Positions 8,059-16,954 of a stretch of 36,256 nt of DNA are shown piece by piece. The first letter of the stretch is position 1. Each line of letters begins with the position of its first letter. The translations under genes and the position numbers were made by a program. The notes under the pieces were generated by a model, which was not told the origin of the DNA, ran no database searches, and saw only the letters and a program-made list of their open reading frames with translations. Source of the stretch: Acidobacteriota bacterium (lineage in GTDB: Bacteria > Actinomycetota > Acidimicrobiia > Spongiisociales > ZC4RG35). The stretch is from the NCBI GenBank assembly GCA_022573225.1, contig JACZUI010000027.1:1-36256 (forward strand), in the 5' to 3' direction.

Positions 8059-9083
8059 CGGAGGGTCATGCCTGCAGACTTGAGGCTCGTGCAGGCCTCA
8101 ACCACTCGGGCTGTCATCCCCTTCTCGGCTTTCCTCATGTAGGAGCGCGGGTCGTAGGTCTTCTTGTCGGCTACGTCACCATCGACCTTCAGGACACCTG
8201 AGTAGTTGGTCATTACATGGTCGACGATCGGCCTCGTGTACGCGTACTGGCCGTCGGTGTCGATGTTCATCTTGATGACACCGTATGAGAGAGTCTCGTG
8301 GATCTCCCCCAGAGTGGAGCCGCTGCCCCCATGAAAGACAAGGTAGTGACGGGCCTCTTCGCCAAACCGCTGTGCGACCGCAGCCTGCCCATCACGGAGA
8401 ATCTTGGGGTCGAGTTTCACTGCTCCTGGCTTGTAGACGCCGTGGACATTGCCGAATACGGCAGCCAACAGATAGTGGCCGCGGTCGAAGGTGCCGAGAA
8501 CCTCGGAGACCTGCACCATGTCATCGGGAGAGGTGTAGAGCTTGGTGGGATCGATCCTCTCATGGTCCGTGGTGTCCTCCACGCCGCCAACAATCCCGAT
8601 CTCGAGTTCCAGAATGATGCCGAGGTCGGCGCACTTGTCGAGCAACTCACTCGCGAGAGCAAGGTTCTCCTCCATAGGAATCGACGACGCGTCGAGCATG
8701 TGGGATTGGAAGAGAGGCCCCAGGCCATCGGCCATTCGGCTTCGCGATATCTCCAGCAAGGGGCGAATGAACCCATCGACTCGGTCGGGTGGGCAGTGGT
8801 CGGTGTGGAGAGCAATGTTGGCCGGATATTGCTCGGCGACAACATGAGCGAACTCGGCCAGCGCCTGGGCTCCGATCGACATGCTCTTGTTTGATTGGCC
8901 TGACGCGAACTCGGCGCCTCCATACGAAACCTGGATGATCCCGTCGGACTCGGCCTCGCTGAAGCCTTCGAGTGCGGCAAGAAGGGTCGACGAAGAGGTG
9001 GCATTGATGGCCGGGTAGGCGTAGCGCCCGTTCCTGGCGGCGGCGAACATCTCCCGGTATTTGGCCGGGGTGACTATCGGCAA
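8055..9083 (-). CDS. fbaA: Class II fructose-bisphosphate aldolase
   Basis: Zinc-dependent aldolase that splits fructose-1,6-bisphosphate into glyceraldehyde-3-phosphate and dihydroxyacetone phosphate in glycolysis, and the reverse in gluconeogenesis. Motifs: YAYPAINATSSSTLLAAL, IALHTDHCPP (catalytic Asp and zinc His), LELEIGIVGGVED, AVFGNVHGVYKPG (zinc His) and FHGGSGST (phosphate and zinc His). Length 342 aa fits the class IIa group. The start is TTG (9083-9081) with GGAG 5 nt upstream. It is the first gene of a unit with nhaA and the small zinc-ribbon gene; the functional sense of pairing an aldolase with an antiporter is not evident. Confidence 0.95.
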   Translation of the reverse strand: MPIVTPAKYREMFAAARNGRYAYPAINATSSSTLLAALEGFSEAESDGIIQVSYGGAEFASGQSNKSMSIGAQALAEFAHVVAEQYPANIALHTDHCPPDRVDGFIRPLLEISRSRMADGLGPLFQSHMLDASSIPMEENLALASELLDKCADLGIILELEIGIVGGVEDTTDHERIDPTKLYTSPDDMVQVSEVLGTFDRGHYLLAAVFGNVHGVYKPGAVKLDPKILRDGQAAVAQRFGEEARHYLVFHGGSGSTLGEIHETLSYGVIKMNIDTDGQYAYTRPIVDHVMTNYSGVLKVDGDVADKKTYDPRSYMRKAEKGMTARVVEACTSLKSAGMTLR

Positions 9084-9254
9084 CCGGGCTCCGTGAATCT
9101 CATCGGCAGGAAGTTACCAAGCGGCTGACGATGATTGTTCGCCAACCTGGTTTTTGAGTTCGTTTGGCCCCTGTGGAGCGGGCTGACCGTCCCCCAACGA
9201 GCAGAGCGAGCGAGGGCGGACTGTTTCCCGGCTCGCTGTCAGAATCCTGACTCA

Positions 9255-9690
9255 ATGGGTTCTGCCCCGATGGAACAGGTGACCGCGCAAACGAAGGCGC
9301 CCCGGAAGCTTCGGAGCCGCGTGCTGAAGGGCAATTATCTCACCTTTGGGCTGATCTGTCTCGCTTTGGTGTACCCCAGCATGGTGATCTCGCTGCTCCT
9401 ACTTTCGATCTCGTGATCCTGGCCGCCTTCTTCTTCTCGATGTCCTCTGACCGGTTCCATTCCTGGATGCTCAATCACAAGTGTTCTGCAGGATGATTCG
9501 CGGTTGCCGCGAAGGTGGTCTGACAAAGAGGATGAAGTAGGTGGCGTTGATTGCGATCACGCTGCCACTCGGCTTCTCAGCCTTTTTGCTGATCGACAAT
9601 CAGGTCGTCCGGGTCATTCTGCTGCTGGTTGGCGTTTATGCCGTCTGGTTCGTCTTCAACCGACCCACCAGGGCAAAGGACGAATCCTGA
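9255..9690 (+). pseudogene. DUF454 (YbaN-like) inner-membrane protein gene, broken by two frameshifts and a stop
   Basis: Three consecutive pieces together rebuild one DUF454 protein of about 145 aa. Piece 1 (from ATG 9255) gives LKGNYLTFGLICLALV, then the frame is lost near 9393-9400. Piece 2, in another frame, gives PTFDLVILAAFFFSMSSDRF and HSWMLNHK, the diagnostic FARSS-RLHRWLL-H-type block, and ends at a TGA near 9497. Piece 3, in a third register, gives MIRGCREGGLTKRMK, an in-frame TAG at 9538-9540, then from GTG 9541 VALIAITLPLGFSAFLLID and a second membrane segment ending in NRPTRAKDES. YbaN-type proteins are small membrane proteins of unknown role. Three independent lesions in a row point to true decay rather than one sequencing slip. 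The GTG at 9541 has a GAGG nearby, so a 49-aa tail could still be made. Confidence 0.75.
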
Positions 9691-9951
9691 TCAGCCGCCG
9701 CTGACGGCCTGGAGAATCCGAATCTCGCTGGATGATTCGATGGCACTGCCGAGTTGGGCTCGTCGGCCGTCAACGAATATCAGAATGTGCTGGCGGATCG
9801 AACCGGTCTCGTCGAGCAGGTGAGCTTTCAGAGACGGCTCCCGTGTGAACAGTCCGTCCAGGGCTGAAGCCAGGTCCTCTCCGTCCACCTCCTGCCGCAG
9901 GCCGTTTCGAGTTGCCTGGCCGAGAAGCCGGGGAAGAATGATTGTGGCCAT
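9691..9951 (-). CDS. MoaD/ThiS-family ubiquitin-like sulfur carrier protein
   Basis: Beta-grasp protein of 86 aa: starts MATIILPRLLGQ and ends VDGRRAQLGSAIESSSEIRI then LQAVSGG. The C-terminal Gly-Gly is the tail that is adenylated and thiocarboxylated in MoaD, ThiS and CysO-type carriers. The ATG shares one base with the stop of the upstream propeller gene (TGATG), so both are made together. No activating enzyme (MoeB/ThiF type) is visible in the window. I cannot choose between molybdopterin, thiamin or cysteine pathways; the genomic pairing with an Asp-box protein is a recurring one in actinobacteria as I recall it. Confidence 0.8.
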   Translation of the reverse strand: MATIILPRLLGQATRNGLRQEVDGEDLASALDGLFTREPSLKAHLLDETGSIRQHILIFVDGRRAQLGSAIESSSEIRILQAVSGG

Positions 9952-10979
9952 CAGAGGAGAGAGACCGCGCCGATTCGGGGGAAAGACGCCTCGAGGCACT
10001 CCCAGGTCTCGCCGTTGTCGTTGGTGATCCAGACCCTCCCGCCTGTGGTTCCGAAGACGAAACGGCCCTCCCCATCACCGTCGAAGGCTCCTCGAAGAAC
10101 GCCGCTGAACTGGGGGGCATCCGGCCAGCCGGTGCCCGCGACCCACCAGGTCTCGCCGCGGTCGTCCGAGAGGTAAACCCGCAGTCTCCCATCCACTGGC
10201 ACTCGATTCTCATCCGACTCGAGGGGAACCGTGAACATTCTTCCGCTTCCGTGATCTCGCCACATGACGAACCCGAAATTCGCTGGAAGCCCATTCTCGA
10301 TCCGTACCCAGCTGTCGCCCCCGTCGGTGGTTCTGAACACGCCGCGATGATCCTGCCTCCAGATGGTCATCGGATTTTCAGCGTCTTGGGCGAGGCCGTG
10401 CACGCAATATCCAACCTCGGGTCGGGGACCATTTTCCGGTGAGTCAACCGGCGGGACTCCGTCGTTCTTTGGACTCCAGGTCGCTCCGCCATCGTCCGAT
10501 CGGAAGACGCCAACCGCAGAGATCGCGACCCACACCTGATTCCCTGCTGTCAGTATCCGGTGGGCAGTTAGGCCTCCGAGCCCTGGCTCCCAATCGGGCC
10601 GAGTGTGGTGCTCGTTGAGCCCATCGACTGGATTCCAGGTGACTCCCGCGTCGGTAGAAGTAAATAGGCCGGCATGGGCGACGCCGGCCCAGAGCCGCTT
10701 GCCATCGTGATGGAACCTCCAAAGCTGTTCCATCTTTCGGTCGGAGTCTTCGGGCCAGGCCGGTGGTCTGTCTATCGGCTCCCAGTTGACCAGATCTTCG
10801 CTGCGGTGAATCCCGACACCAAACCAATTGCTGGCAACGGCGGCCAAGTGCATGCCGTTGTCCCTGCCGAACGCCGTCACTTTCCAACCCGGAAACAACG
10901 GCCCTTCGACTGACCACCCCCCGCTGTCGCCTGTGAGCAGGTATCCGCCTTTCTCGCTTCCAATCACGATTCGTGTCAT
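9951..10979 (-). CDS. Asp-box (BNR) repeat beta-propeller protein
   Basis: Protein of 342 aa with five Asp-box repeats of the form S/T-x-D-x-G-x-x-W: STDAGVTW, SDDGGATW, TTDGGDSW, SDDRGETW and TNDNGETW. These mark the turns of a sialidase/YCF48-like beta-propeller. No signal peptide is seen (MTRIVIGSEKGGYLLTGD), so it is probably cytoplasmic. The acidic/Arg catalytic set of sialidases is not apparent, so a hydrolase role is not supported. Start at ATG 10979, divergent from the MFS gene with a 115-nt gap. Translationally linked to the MoaD-like gene downstream, which suggests the propeller scaffolds or serves a sulfur-carrier reaction (inference). Confidence 0.8.
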   Translation of the reverse strand: MTRIVIGSEKGGYLLTGDSGGWSVEGPLFPGWKVTAFGRDNGMHLAAVASNWFGVGIHRSEDLVNWEPIDRPPAWPEDSDRKMEQLWRFHHDGKRLWAGVAHAGLFTSTDAGVTWNPVDGLNEHHTRPDWEPGLGGLTAHRILTAGNQVWVAISAVGVFRSDDGGATWSPKNDGVPPVDSPENGPRPEVGYCVHGLAQDAENPMTIWRQDHRGVFRTTDGGDSWVRIENGLPANFGFVMWRDHGSGRMFTVPLESDENRVPVDGRLRVYLSDDRGETWWVAGTGWPDAPQFSGVLRGAFDGDGEGRFVFGTTGGRVWITNDNGETWECLEASFPRIGAVSLL

Positions 10980-11094
10980 GTCCAGGCCTCTGGCATCAGA
11001 CCGAAGCTAGTTGGCCATAGGCGGCCCCACCCATCAGCCGCGTATCCAACCCTCCGGATCAATACACCTAGCGGTCTGTCTAACTTGCCTCACG

Positions 11095-12273
11095 ATGCGA
11101 AGGCTCACCAGATTCGAACTCGGTCTCGTAGGGACCCTGACAATGACCGTCGCCACCTTCCCGCTTGTTGTCTTTGGCGTGCTCGCTGCCGACCTCATCG
11201 CGGAGTTCGATGCCGACCGCTGGCAGATCGGGATCCTCGTGACTGCCGCAGCTATCACCGGCGGGCTGCTTTCGCCGGCGTTCGGGCGAATCACCGACCA
11301 TTGGGGAGGAGTCAGGGCATCCGGTGCGGCGCTCGGGATCGGTCTGTTCACCTTCAGTGGCATCGCGCTGGCACCCACATATCTCCTTCTCGTGGCGGCG
11401 GCCTTGTTCAGCGGGATTCCCCAGGGGTGGGGCAACCCCGCCTCAAATGCCCTCATCATTGAGAACGTCGACGCCGGGCGTCGAGGTGTTATCACTGGCA
11501 TCAAGCAATCGGGAGTTCAGGTTGGCACATTCCTCGGAGGTGCCCTCTTGCCCCTCTTTGCCGGCCTGTGGGGTTGGAGACCTGCAGTGCTTGTCTTCCT
11601 CGTGATTCCTCTCGTTGGCCTAGGGAGCCTCTGGGGCAGATCCTCCGCCAATCCATCGCCACCTCCGTCGAACCGTGCCGAAAGGCCTCCAGTACCGGTG
11701 GCGGTGAAGTGGATAGCCGCGTACGGCGCAGTCACGGGCTTGGCCACCTCAGCCGCATTTACCTTCCTCCCCTTGTTCGTTCAGGAGGCACAGGGATGGA
11801 GCGTTGGTGCCGCCGGGTGGCTATTGGCCGGCATCGGGCTCGTCGGTGTTGCATCCCGGATCGCATGGGGGCCAATCGCCGAGCGACGACTGGGTCATGG
11901 TCGCGTATTGTGGATTCTGTCGATCGAATCCACCATTGCCGCCCTCGTTCTGGCCTGGGCTGCCTCGTCGCCGGTTTCGCCGTGGCTGCTGATATTCGCC
12001 GCCCTTCTCTTCGGAATCGGAGCCGTGGCGTGGAACTCTGTTGGCATGTTGGCTGTCATGGACCTCTCGCCCGAGGGTGGTGTGGGCCGAGGAACCGGTG
12101 TGGTGCTCCTGGGGTTCTTACTCGGCTTCGGGCTCGGGGCACCACTCATGGGTCTCTCGGTCGACGCCTTGGGCACCTATTCGCCTGGCTGGCTGGTGGT
12201 CGCAGTCTTGTTCGCATCCGGTTCGATCATGGCTCGGAGGGTTCGCGCCGCCAGTACCCTCGCCGTTCCGTGA
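11095..12273 (+). CDS. Major facilitator superfamily transporter
   Basis: About 392 aa with twelve predicted membrane helices in two halves, separated by a Pro/Ser/Arg-rich loop near residues 185-200 ([20 protein letters not shown]). The motif-A-like loop [14 protein letters not shown] between helices 2 and 3 and [18 protein letters not shown] in the second half are standard for MFS. The substrate is unknown; the layout resembles drug/anion exporters of the CynX/NarK-like kind. I start at ATG 11095 because the 28 codons upstream are not hydrophobic or conserved. It overlaps nucS by GTGA, and so begins a three-gene unit with nucS and trmL. Confidence 0.88.
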   Translation: MRRLTRFELGLVGTLTMTVATFPLVVFGVLAADLIAEFDADRWQIGILVTAAAITGGLLSPAFGRITDHWGGVRASGAALGIGLFTFSGIALAPTYLLLVAAALFSGIPQGWGNPASNALIIENVDAGRRGVITGIKQSGVQVGTFLGGALLPLFAGLWGWRPAVLVFLVIPLVGLGSLWGRSSANPSPPPSNRAERPPVPVAVKWIAAYGAVTGLATSAAFTFLPLFVQEAQGWSVGAAGWLLAGIGLVGVASRIAWGPIAERRLGHGRVLWILSIESTIAALVLAWAASSPVSPWLLIFAALLFGIGAVAWNSVGMLAVMDLSPEGGVGRGTGVVLLGFLLGFGLGAPLMGLSVDALGTYSPGWLVVAVLFASGSIMARRVRAASTLAVP

Positions 12274-12938
12274 GACTGGTGATCGCCCGATGCACCGTCG
12301 ACTATTCCGGTCGACTAGACGCCCATCTACCCGAGGCGGTGCGTCTGATCATGGTCAAGGCCGATGGCACGCTCGCCATCCACTCCGATGGCAACGCGTC
12401 GAAGCCCCTCAACTGGATGGTGTCGCCCAACGTGCTGGAGACGTCCGACGATCGCTGGGTGGTCAGCAATAAGAAGGGTGAGCGCCTGACAATCACGCTC
12501 CACGAGATCATCCAGGACGTGACCCACAACCTGGGTGACGATCCCGGTCTTGTCAAAGACGGGGTGGAGGATCATCTCCAGGCTCTCCTTGCGGACAAGC
12601 CGTGGATTCTGGAAGAGGGCCTTACTCTCATCCGCCGCGAGTTTCCGACTGATATCGGCCCGGTGGACCTCCTTTGTGCAGATGCGAATGGCGTGACTGT
12701 GGCCGTGGAGGTCAAGAGGAGGGGTGACATCGACGGCGTGGAACAGCTGGCGCGGTACATCGAGCGGCTCGACAACGACTCGAGGCTGGCGCCGGTCCGA
12801 GGAATCCTCACGGCCCAGTCGATCGCACCCCAAGCCATCGTCCTCGCCGAAGCCCGGGGCATCGAGGCCGTCGAGATCGACTATGACGGTTTGAAGGAAG
12901 CCGAGGACACCGAACTCAGGCTCTTCAGTATCCGGTGA
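12270..12938 (+). CDS. nucS: Mismatch-specific endonuclease NucS (EndoMS)
   Basis: Endonuclease that cleaves both strands at G-T, G-G and T-T mismatches and provides mismatch repair in actinobacteria and archaea that lack MutS-MutL. The 222-aa protein begins [16 protein letters not shown]. The C-terminal nuclease domain shows D133 (GPVDLLCAD), E147-x-K149 (VAVEVKRRG) and Q159 ([11 protein letters not shown]), the PD-(D/E)XK-type catalytic set. The C-terminus ELRLFSIR carries an LxLF-like clamp-binding peptide, expected to dock to the DNA polymerase III beta clamp. The GTG start overlaps the MFS stop; the gene ends overlapping trmL. One of the strongest lineage markers in the window. Confidence 0.95.
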   Translation: MRLVIARCTVDYSGRLDAHLPEAVRLIMVKADGTLAIHSDGNASKPLNWMVSPNVLETSDDRWVVSNKKGERLTITLHEIIQDVTHNLGDDPGLVKDGVEDHLQALLADKPWILEEGLTLIRREFPTDIGPVDLLCADANGVTVAVEVKRRGDIDGVEQLARYIERLDNDSRLAPVRGILTAQSIAPQAIVLAEARGIEAVEIDYDGLKEAEDTELRLFSIR

Positions 12939-13405
12939 TGTTCGACATTGCCTTCTTCCACCCCGAGATCCCGCCAAACACTGGCAATGCCATGCGATTG
13001 GCCGCAGTCACCGGTTGCCGTCTCCATCTGATCGAACCTCTGGGGTTCGAGATGGACGACGCCCGCTTGAGACGGGCCGGGATGGACTACCGGGACAAGG
13101 CCGTTGTCTCGGTTCACCCGGATCTCGAGACGTGGAGGTCTGCAGCCAATCCGTCGCGAGTGTTCGCCTTTACCGTTGATGGAGATCATCTCTATTCAGA
13201 CGTCCAATACCAGCCCGGTGACGCCCTGCTGTTCGGCCCCGAGTCGGTTGGCCTGCCCGAAAGGGTTCAGACGGCTCCGTGGATCGACCAGTTACTCCGG
13301 ATCCCGATGGTGCCCGGCGTCAGATCGATAAACCTCTCCAACTCGGCAGCGGTCGTCGTCTATGAGGCGTGGCGGCAGAACGGGTTCGTCGTCACGAACG
13401 GTTAG
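12938..13405 (+). CDS. trmL: tRNA (cytidine/uridine-2'-O-)-methyltransferase TrmL
   Basis: SPOUT-fold methyltransferase that adds the 2'-O-methyl group to the wobble base 34 of tRNA-Leu. About 155 aa, the usual TrmL size. Motifs: FFHPEIPPNTGNAMRLAAVTG at the N-terminus, HLIEPLGF, DALLFGPESVGLPE (motif 2) and IPMVPGVRSINLSNSAAVVV (motif 3), which form the AdoMet-binding knot. ATG at 12938 overlaps the nucS TGA by one base; a GTG three bases upstream would also fit. It is convergent with the M20 peptidase gene; the 51-nt gap holds one copy of a 32-nt repeat. Confidence 0.93.
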   Translation: MFDIAFFHPEIPPNTGNAMRLAAVTGCRLHLIEPLGFEMDDARLRRAGMDYRDKAVVSVHPDLETWRSAANPSRVFAFTVDGDHLYSDVQYQPGDALLFGPESVGLPERVQTAPWIDQLLRIPMVPGVRSINLSNSAAVVVYEAWRQNGFVVTNG

Positions 13406-13424
13406 TCACTGGGGCAGTATCGGG

Positions 13425-13456
13425 GAGGTACGCCGACATGCTCTCGCGATGTTGCA
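13425..13456. repeat. 32-nt dispersed intergenic repeat, copy A
   Basis: Shares 27 of 32 positions with 16883-16914. Conserved blocks: TACGCCGAC and TCGCGATGTTGCA. Both copies sit just after the stop codon of a plus-strand gene (trmL here). Nature unknown; possibly a scar or end of a mobile element. Confidence 0.6.
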
Positions 13457-14797
13457 TTAAGAGGCCCGATCGGCGAGCAATCGGAACGCGATCGCCTCCG
13501 AAAGCACAGACTTCTCCAGGACGCCCAGATCCTGACTCTCGTTGGGGGCATGGATCGCACTGGTGGGGTCCCCGCATCCGATGACGAGAATCGGGGCATT
13601 GGGGAACATCTCGACAAACGTGGCGATGAACGGGATTGACCCACCGGCACCCATTTGCACCGGGTCGGTTCCGTATGCCTCGTTGAATGCCACGGTCCAG
13701 GCCGCGACCGCGAAGTTGTCGACGTCGAGGATCGACGCGTCGCCGGACTCCTCGTAGAAGAAATCAAGGGATGTGCCCCACGGCGCGTTTGCCACGAGAT
13801 GATCCTTCAAGGCCTGGAGAGCGCCTTTGCTGTCCTCGCCGGGGGCGATACGGAGACTCACCTTTGCGCTGGCGGCCGGCACAAGCTGGTTGATTGCCTC
13901 CGAGACCTTTGGGGCATCGATGGCGAGAACCGAGACTGCTGGCTGTGACCACAGTCGGGACGTGATCGACCCGGTTCCGATTTGGTCGACACCGTCGACT
14001 ACACCGGCCTGAGCTCGGGCCATCTCCTCGGGAACATCGAGACCGATGATCTCGCCGGCCACTAGACCAGGGATTGCAACTTTTCCGTCGTCATCGAGGA
14101 GAGATGCGAGAAGCTTCGACATCGCAATGAGCGCATCCGGGAAGACTCCGCCGAATTGACCCGAGTGGACCGGGGCCTTCAGGGTTCGCAGCTCGAACGA
14201 GCACGCCGCGATGCCACGAAGGGAGGTGAGGAAGGCCGGAACGCCGACATCCCAGTTGCCGCCGTCGCCGATGACGATCACATCCGGTGTCAGCAGGTGC
14301 GAATAGTCGGAGAGGATCTTGGGAAGACTCTCCGACGCCGCCTCCTCCTCACCCTCGAGGAAGACTTGGACACCGACAGGCAAGCTCTCTCCGTGCGCCG
14401 CGATAGCGCCGAGATGCATGACTATGCCCGCCTTGTCATCCGAGGCGCCGCGTCCGTAGATCCTTCCGTCCTTCTCGAAAGGCTCGAAAGGACCGGTGTC
14501 CCAATCTTCGATGGGACCTGGAGGCTGCACGTCGTAATGGGCATAGAGGAGGAGGGTTGGGGCGCCCTGGGGTGCCTTGATCTCGCCAAATACTGCCGGA
14601 TGGCCACCACCCTCCAACAGCTGAGTGTTGGAGAGGCCTGCGTCATCGAGGCTCGAGCGGATGCGCTCTGCGGCATCGCGCACTAGTGCCGGATCGTGCC
14701 CGAAGGTGCTCACTGACTGGAGCCGTACCAGGTCGAAGAGGAGAGTCTGGAGTCGGGGCATGTCGGCGGCGACTGCCGCCCGCAGGTCATCGTGCAT
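13457..14797 (-). CDS. M20-family metallopeptidase (dipeptidase-like)
   Basis: Cytoplasmic di-zinc peptidase/amidohydrolase, 446 aa. Metal and catalytic residues are in place: H87 and D89 in LLLYAHYDVQPP, D120 in GRGASDDKAG, E150-E152 in FLEGEEEAAS, an Asp in VIGDGGNWD and the late His in TSAIHAPNES. A lid/dimerisation domain fills the middle (from the block FELRTLKAPVHSGQFGGVFP). It matches the group annotated as dipeptidases that hydrolyse dipeptides or N-acyl amino acids; the exact substrate is unknown. ATG at 14797. Single gene, convergent with trmL and divergent from the M50 protease gene. Confidence 0.92.
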   Translation of the reverse strand: MHDDLRAAVAADMPRLQTLLFDLVRLQSVSTFGHDPALVRDAAERIRSSLDDAGLSNTQLLEGGGHPAVFGEIKAPQGAPTLLLYAHYDVQPPGPIEDWDTGPFEPFEKDGRIYGRGASDDKAGIVMHLGAIAAHGESLPVGVQVFLEGEEEAASESLPKILSDYSHLLTPDVIVIGDGGNWDVGVPAFLTSLRGIAACSFELRTLKAPVHSGQFGGVFPDALIAMSKLLASLLDDDGKVAIPGLVAGEIIGLDVPEEMARAQAGVVDGVDQIGTGSITSRLWSQPAVSVLAIDAPKVSEAINQLVPAASAKVSLRIAPGEDSKGALQALKDHLVANAPWGTSLDFFYEESGDASILDVDNFAVAAWTVAFNEAYGTDPVQMGAGGSIPFIATFVEMFPNAPILVIGCGDPTSAIHAPNESQDLGVLEKSVLSEAIAFRLLADRAS

Positions 14798-14912
14798 TCC
14801 TTGAGCGTAACTAGGAGTCTCCTCGGGGGAGCGTCGCGGCCCGACTTGGCCGAGAACTCAGGGGGCGAGCAAGATTTCGCCTAAAGCCTTGGAGGGCGAC
14901 CAAGATATAGGT

Positions 14913-15620
14913 GTGATCTCATTCAGGCTCTTCGACATTCCAGTGAAGGTGAGGCCGTCGTTCCTCGTCATAGCCGCCATTCTTGGTTGGCAGACAGGCG
15001 ATTTGTTCCGGGTCTTTGCCTGGATCGGAATCATCTTCTTCTCCATCCTCATTCACGAGTTGGGTCATGCCCTCACCGCAAGGGGGATTGGCTCAACCGT
15101 CGAGATCGAGCTGAACGCGATTGGTGGGCTGACGAGTTGGACCGCTCCAGCCGAAGGCTTTGGCCCCGGTCGCCGGGCCCTCGTCGCCGCGGCGGGCTCG
15201 GCAGTCGGAGTTGTGTTCGGCGGACTGGTCTGGTTGGTGGTTGTGAGCACCGGTCCCTATACCGGTGTGACCGGATTCGTCCTCAACAGCCTGATTTGGG
15301 TCAACCTGTTCTGGGGCTTGCTCAACTGGCTTCCCGTGCGTCCGCTCGACGGAGGACACCTGCTGACCTCACTGTTGGAGAAGGTTGCCCCTGAAAAGGG
15401 CGAGCGGATTGCCAACGTCATCTTCTTCGTCACTGCGGCGGTGGCAGTCGCGATCGGCTTGTGGCTCCGGCTCATTTTCGTGGCATTGCTATCCGGCTGG
15501 TTGCTTTGGGGCGAGATAACACGGAGTCGGCCAAGACGTGGGCCGGTCCAAATCCCACCAATGACCTACGACGACGTTGAGGACGACAGTCCGGTTGAGG
15601 AGCGCGACCAAGTCGAATAG
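14913..15620 (+). CDS. M50-family site-2-type intramembrane zinc protease
   Basis: Polytopic membrane protease, about 235 aa. H48-E49-L-G-H52 (ILIHELGHALTARG) binds zinc, and NWLPVRPLDGGHLL in a later helix provides the third ligand Asp (PLDGG). Such rhomboid-like site-2 proteases cut membrane-embedded regulators or remnants of signal peptides. There is no PDZ or CBS domain, so this is the short form. The C-terminus is a charged cytosolic tail (the YDDVEDDSPVEERDQVE end). I prefer GTG at 14913, which directly precedes ISFRLFDIPVKVRPSF; a TTG at 14889 adds eight residues and cannot be excluded. The acyl-CoA dehydrogenase gene follows after 23 nt. Confidence 0.88.
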   Translation: MISFRLFDIPVKVRPSFLVIAAILGWQTGDLFRVFAWIGIIFFSILIHELGHALTARGIGSTVEIELNAIGGLTSWTAPAEGFGPGRRALVAAAGSAVGVVFGGLVWLVVVSTGPYTGVTGFVLNSLIWVNLFWGLLNWLPVRPLDGGHLLTSLLEKVAPEKGERIANVIFFVTAAVAVAIGLWLRLIFVALLSGWLLWGEITRSRPRRGPVQIPPMTYDDVEDDSPVEERDQVE

Positions 15621-15643
15621 TGACACGGCACTAAGTTTCACCA

Positions 15644-16870
15644 ATGGACTTTGCATACAGCGGCCGGGTCGAGGAGCTGAGGACACACCTTTTCGAGTTC
15701 ATGGAGTCGCACGTGTACCCGGCGGAGCCGGTTTATCGAGAGCAGATGACGTCGTCCGGGGATCCCCACCACCATCCTGCGGTGGTCGAGGAGCTCAAGG
15801 CTGAAGCGCGTTCCCGAGGGCTATGGAACCTGTTCCTGCCTGATGTCGAGCTGGGTGCCGGCCTGTCGGTCCTCGAGTACGCCCCGCTTGCAGAGATTAC
15901 GGGCCGAAGTCCCCACATCGCTCCAGAAGCCCTCAATTGCTCGGCTCCCGACACCGGCAACATGGAGATTCTGCACATGTTTGGCACGCCTGAGCAGGAG
16001 GCCACATGGTTGATACCGCTGCTCGACGGTGAGATCCGGTCCGCCTTTTCGATGACCGAACCGGACGTTGCCAGTTCCGATGCGACCAACGTGAGAACCC
16101 GGATTGAAGCCGATGGTGACTCCTTCGTCATCAGCGGTCGAAAGTGGTTCAGCTCGGGAGCGGCGTCCCCTCGTTGCAAGTTCACCATTCTGATGGGGAT
16201 CACAGACCCGGATGCCGAACCGCATCGTCGTCAGTCGATGGTGATCGTGCCTCTCGATACGCCCGGCGTGAAGATCGAACGGGAACCGACGGTGTTCGGA
16301 TATCAAGACCGGGGTGGTCACCCCGAGATCAGCTTCGATTCGGTGAGGGTGCCTGCCGGAGCGCTGCTGGGCGAGCGAGGCGGCGGCTTCGCGATCGCTC
16401 AGGCTCGTCTCGGTCCGGGGCGGATTCATCACTGCATGAGGGCCATTGGCGCCGCTGAGAGGTGCCTCGACCTGATGGTGCAACGGTCTCAAGCCCGGAT
16501 CGCATTCGGCAAGCCTCTTTCGGATCAAGGCGTCATCAGGGAGTGGATCGCCGAGGCAAGGATCCAGATCGAACAAGCCCGGCTTCTCGTCCTCAAGACT
16601 GCGTGGATGATCGACAGCGTCGGTTCCAAGGCAGCGCGCACCGAGATCGCCGCGATCAAGGTGGTCGCACCGGCGGTGCTGACCAACGTGGCCGACCGGG
16701 CGATACAGCTGTTCGGGGCTGCAGGGTTCACCGAGGACTTTCCGCTGGCAGCCCTGTACTCGATGGGACGTTGGCTCCAGATAGCCGACGGGCCCGACGA
16801 GGTCCACCGCCGGTCGGTGGCGAGAGCAGAGCTAGGCCGTCTCGACCCGGACGCAACCGCGACGCATTAG
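15644..16870 (+). CDS. Acyl-CoA dehydrogenase family protein
   Basis: FAD-dependent acyl-CoA dehydrogenase, 408 aa, which introduces the 2,3 double bond in acyl-CoA thioesters and passes electrons to ETF. Blocks: helical N-terminal domain (EELRTHLFEFMESHVYPAE), the beta-domain FAD-binding sequence SAFSMTEPDVASSDATN, FVISGRKWFSSGA, and the C-terminal helical part RIAFGKPLSDQGVIREWIAE ending in LFGAAGFTEDFPLA. It is closest in look to the ACAD10/11-like group acting on long or unusual acyl chains; chain length is not predictable here. Start ATG 15644. Copy B of a 32-nt repeat and the whiB promoter follow the stop. Confidence 0.92.
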   Translation: MDFAYSGRVEELRTHLFEFMESHVYPAEPVYREQMTSSGDPHHHPAVVEELKAEARSRGLWNLFLPDVELGAGLSVLEYAPLAEITGRSPHIAPEALNCSAPDTGNMEILHMFGTPEQEATWLIPLLDGEIRSAFSMTEPDVASSDATNVRTRIEADGDSFVISGRKWFSSGAASPRCKFTILMGITDPDAEPHRRQSMVIVPLDTPGVKIEREPTVFGYQDRGGHPEISFDSVRVPAGALLGERGGGFAIAQARLGPGRIHHCMRAIGAAERCLDLMVQRSQARIAFGKPLSDQGVIREWIAEARIQIEQARLLVLKTAWMIDSVGSKAARTEIAAIKVVAPAVLTNVADRAIQLFGAAGFTEDFPLAALYSMGRWLQIADGPDEVHRRSVARAELGRLDPDATATH

Positions 16871-16882
16871 TGGCGCGTTGCG

Positions 16883-16914
16883 GAGATACGCCGACGAACT
16901 TTCGCGATGTTGCA
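16883..16914. repeat. 32-nt dispersed intergenic repeat, copy B
   Basis: Second copy of the repeat at 13425-13456 (27 of 32 identical), 12 nt after the acyl-CoA dehydrogenase stop. Same orientation as copy A. Confidence 0.6.
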
Positions 16915-16954
16915 CCAGGTGGTCTGGCCGAGAAATCGGCTCCAGGCTCTTGTG

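Noticed and set aside
11568-12269. Extension of NucS by 234 residues upstream
   Set aside because: That stretch is out of frame within the MFS gene; NucS has normal length from GTG 12270.
15821-16807. A 328-codon minus-strand open frame opposite the acyl-CoA dehydrogenase
   Set aside because: Shadow of a strongly conserved gene; composition rich in Arg, His and Asp with no domain.
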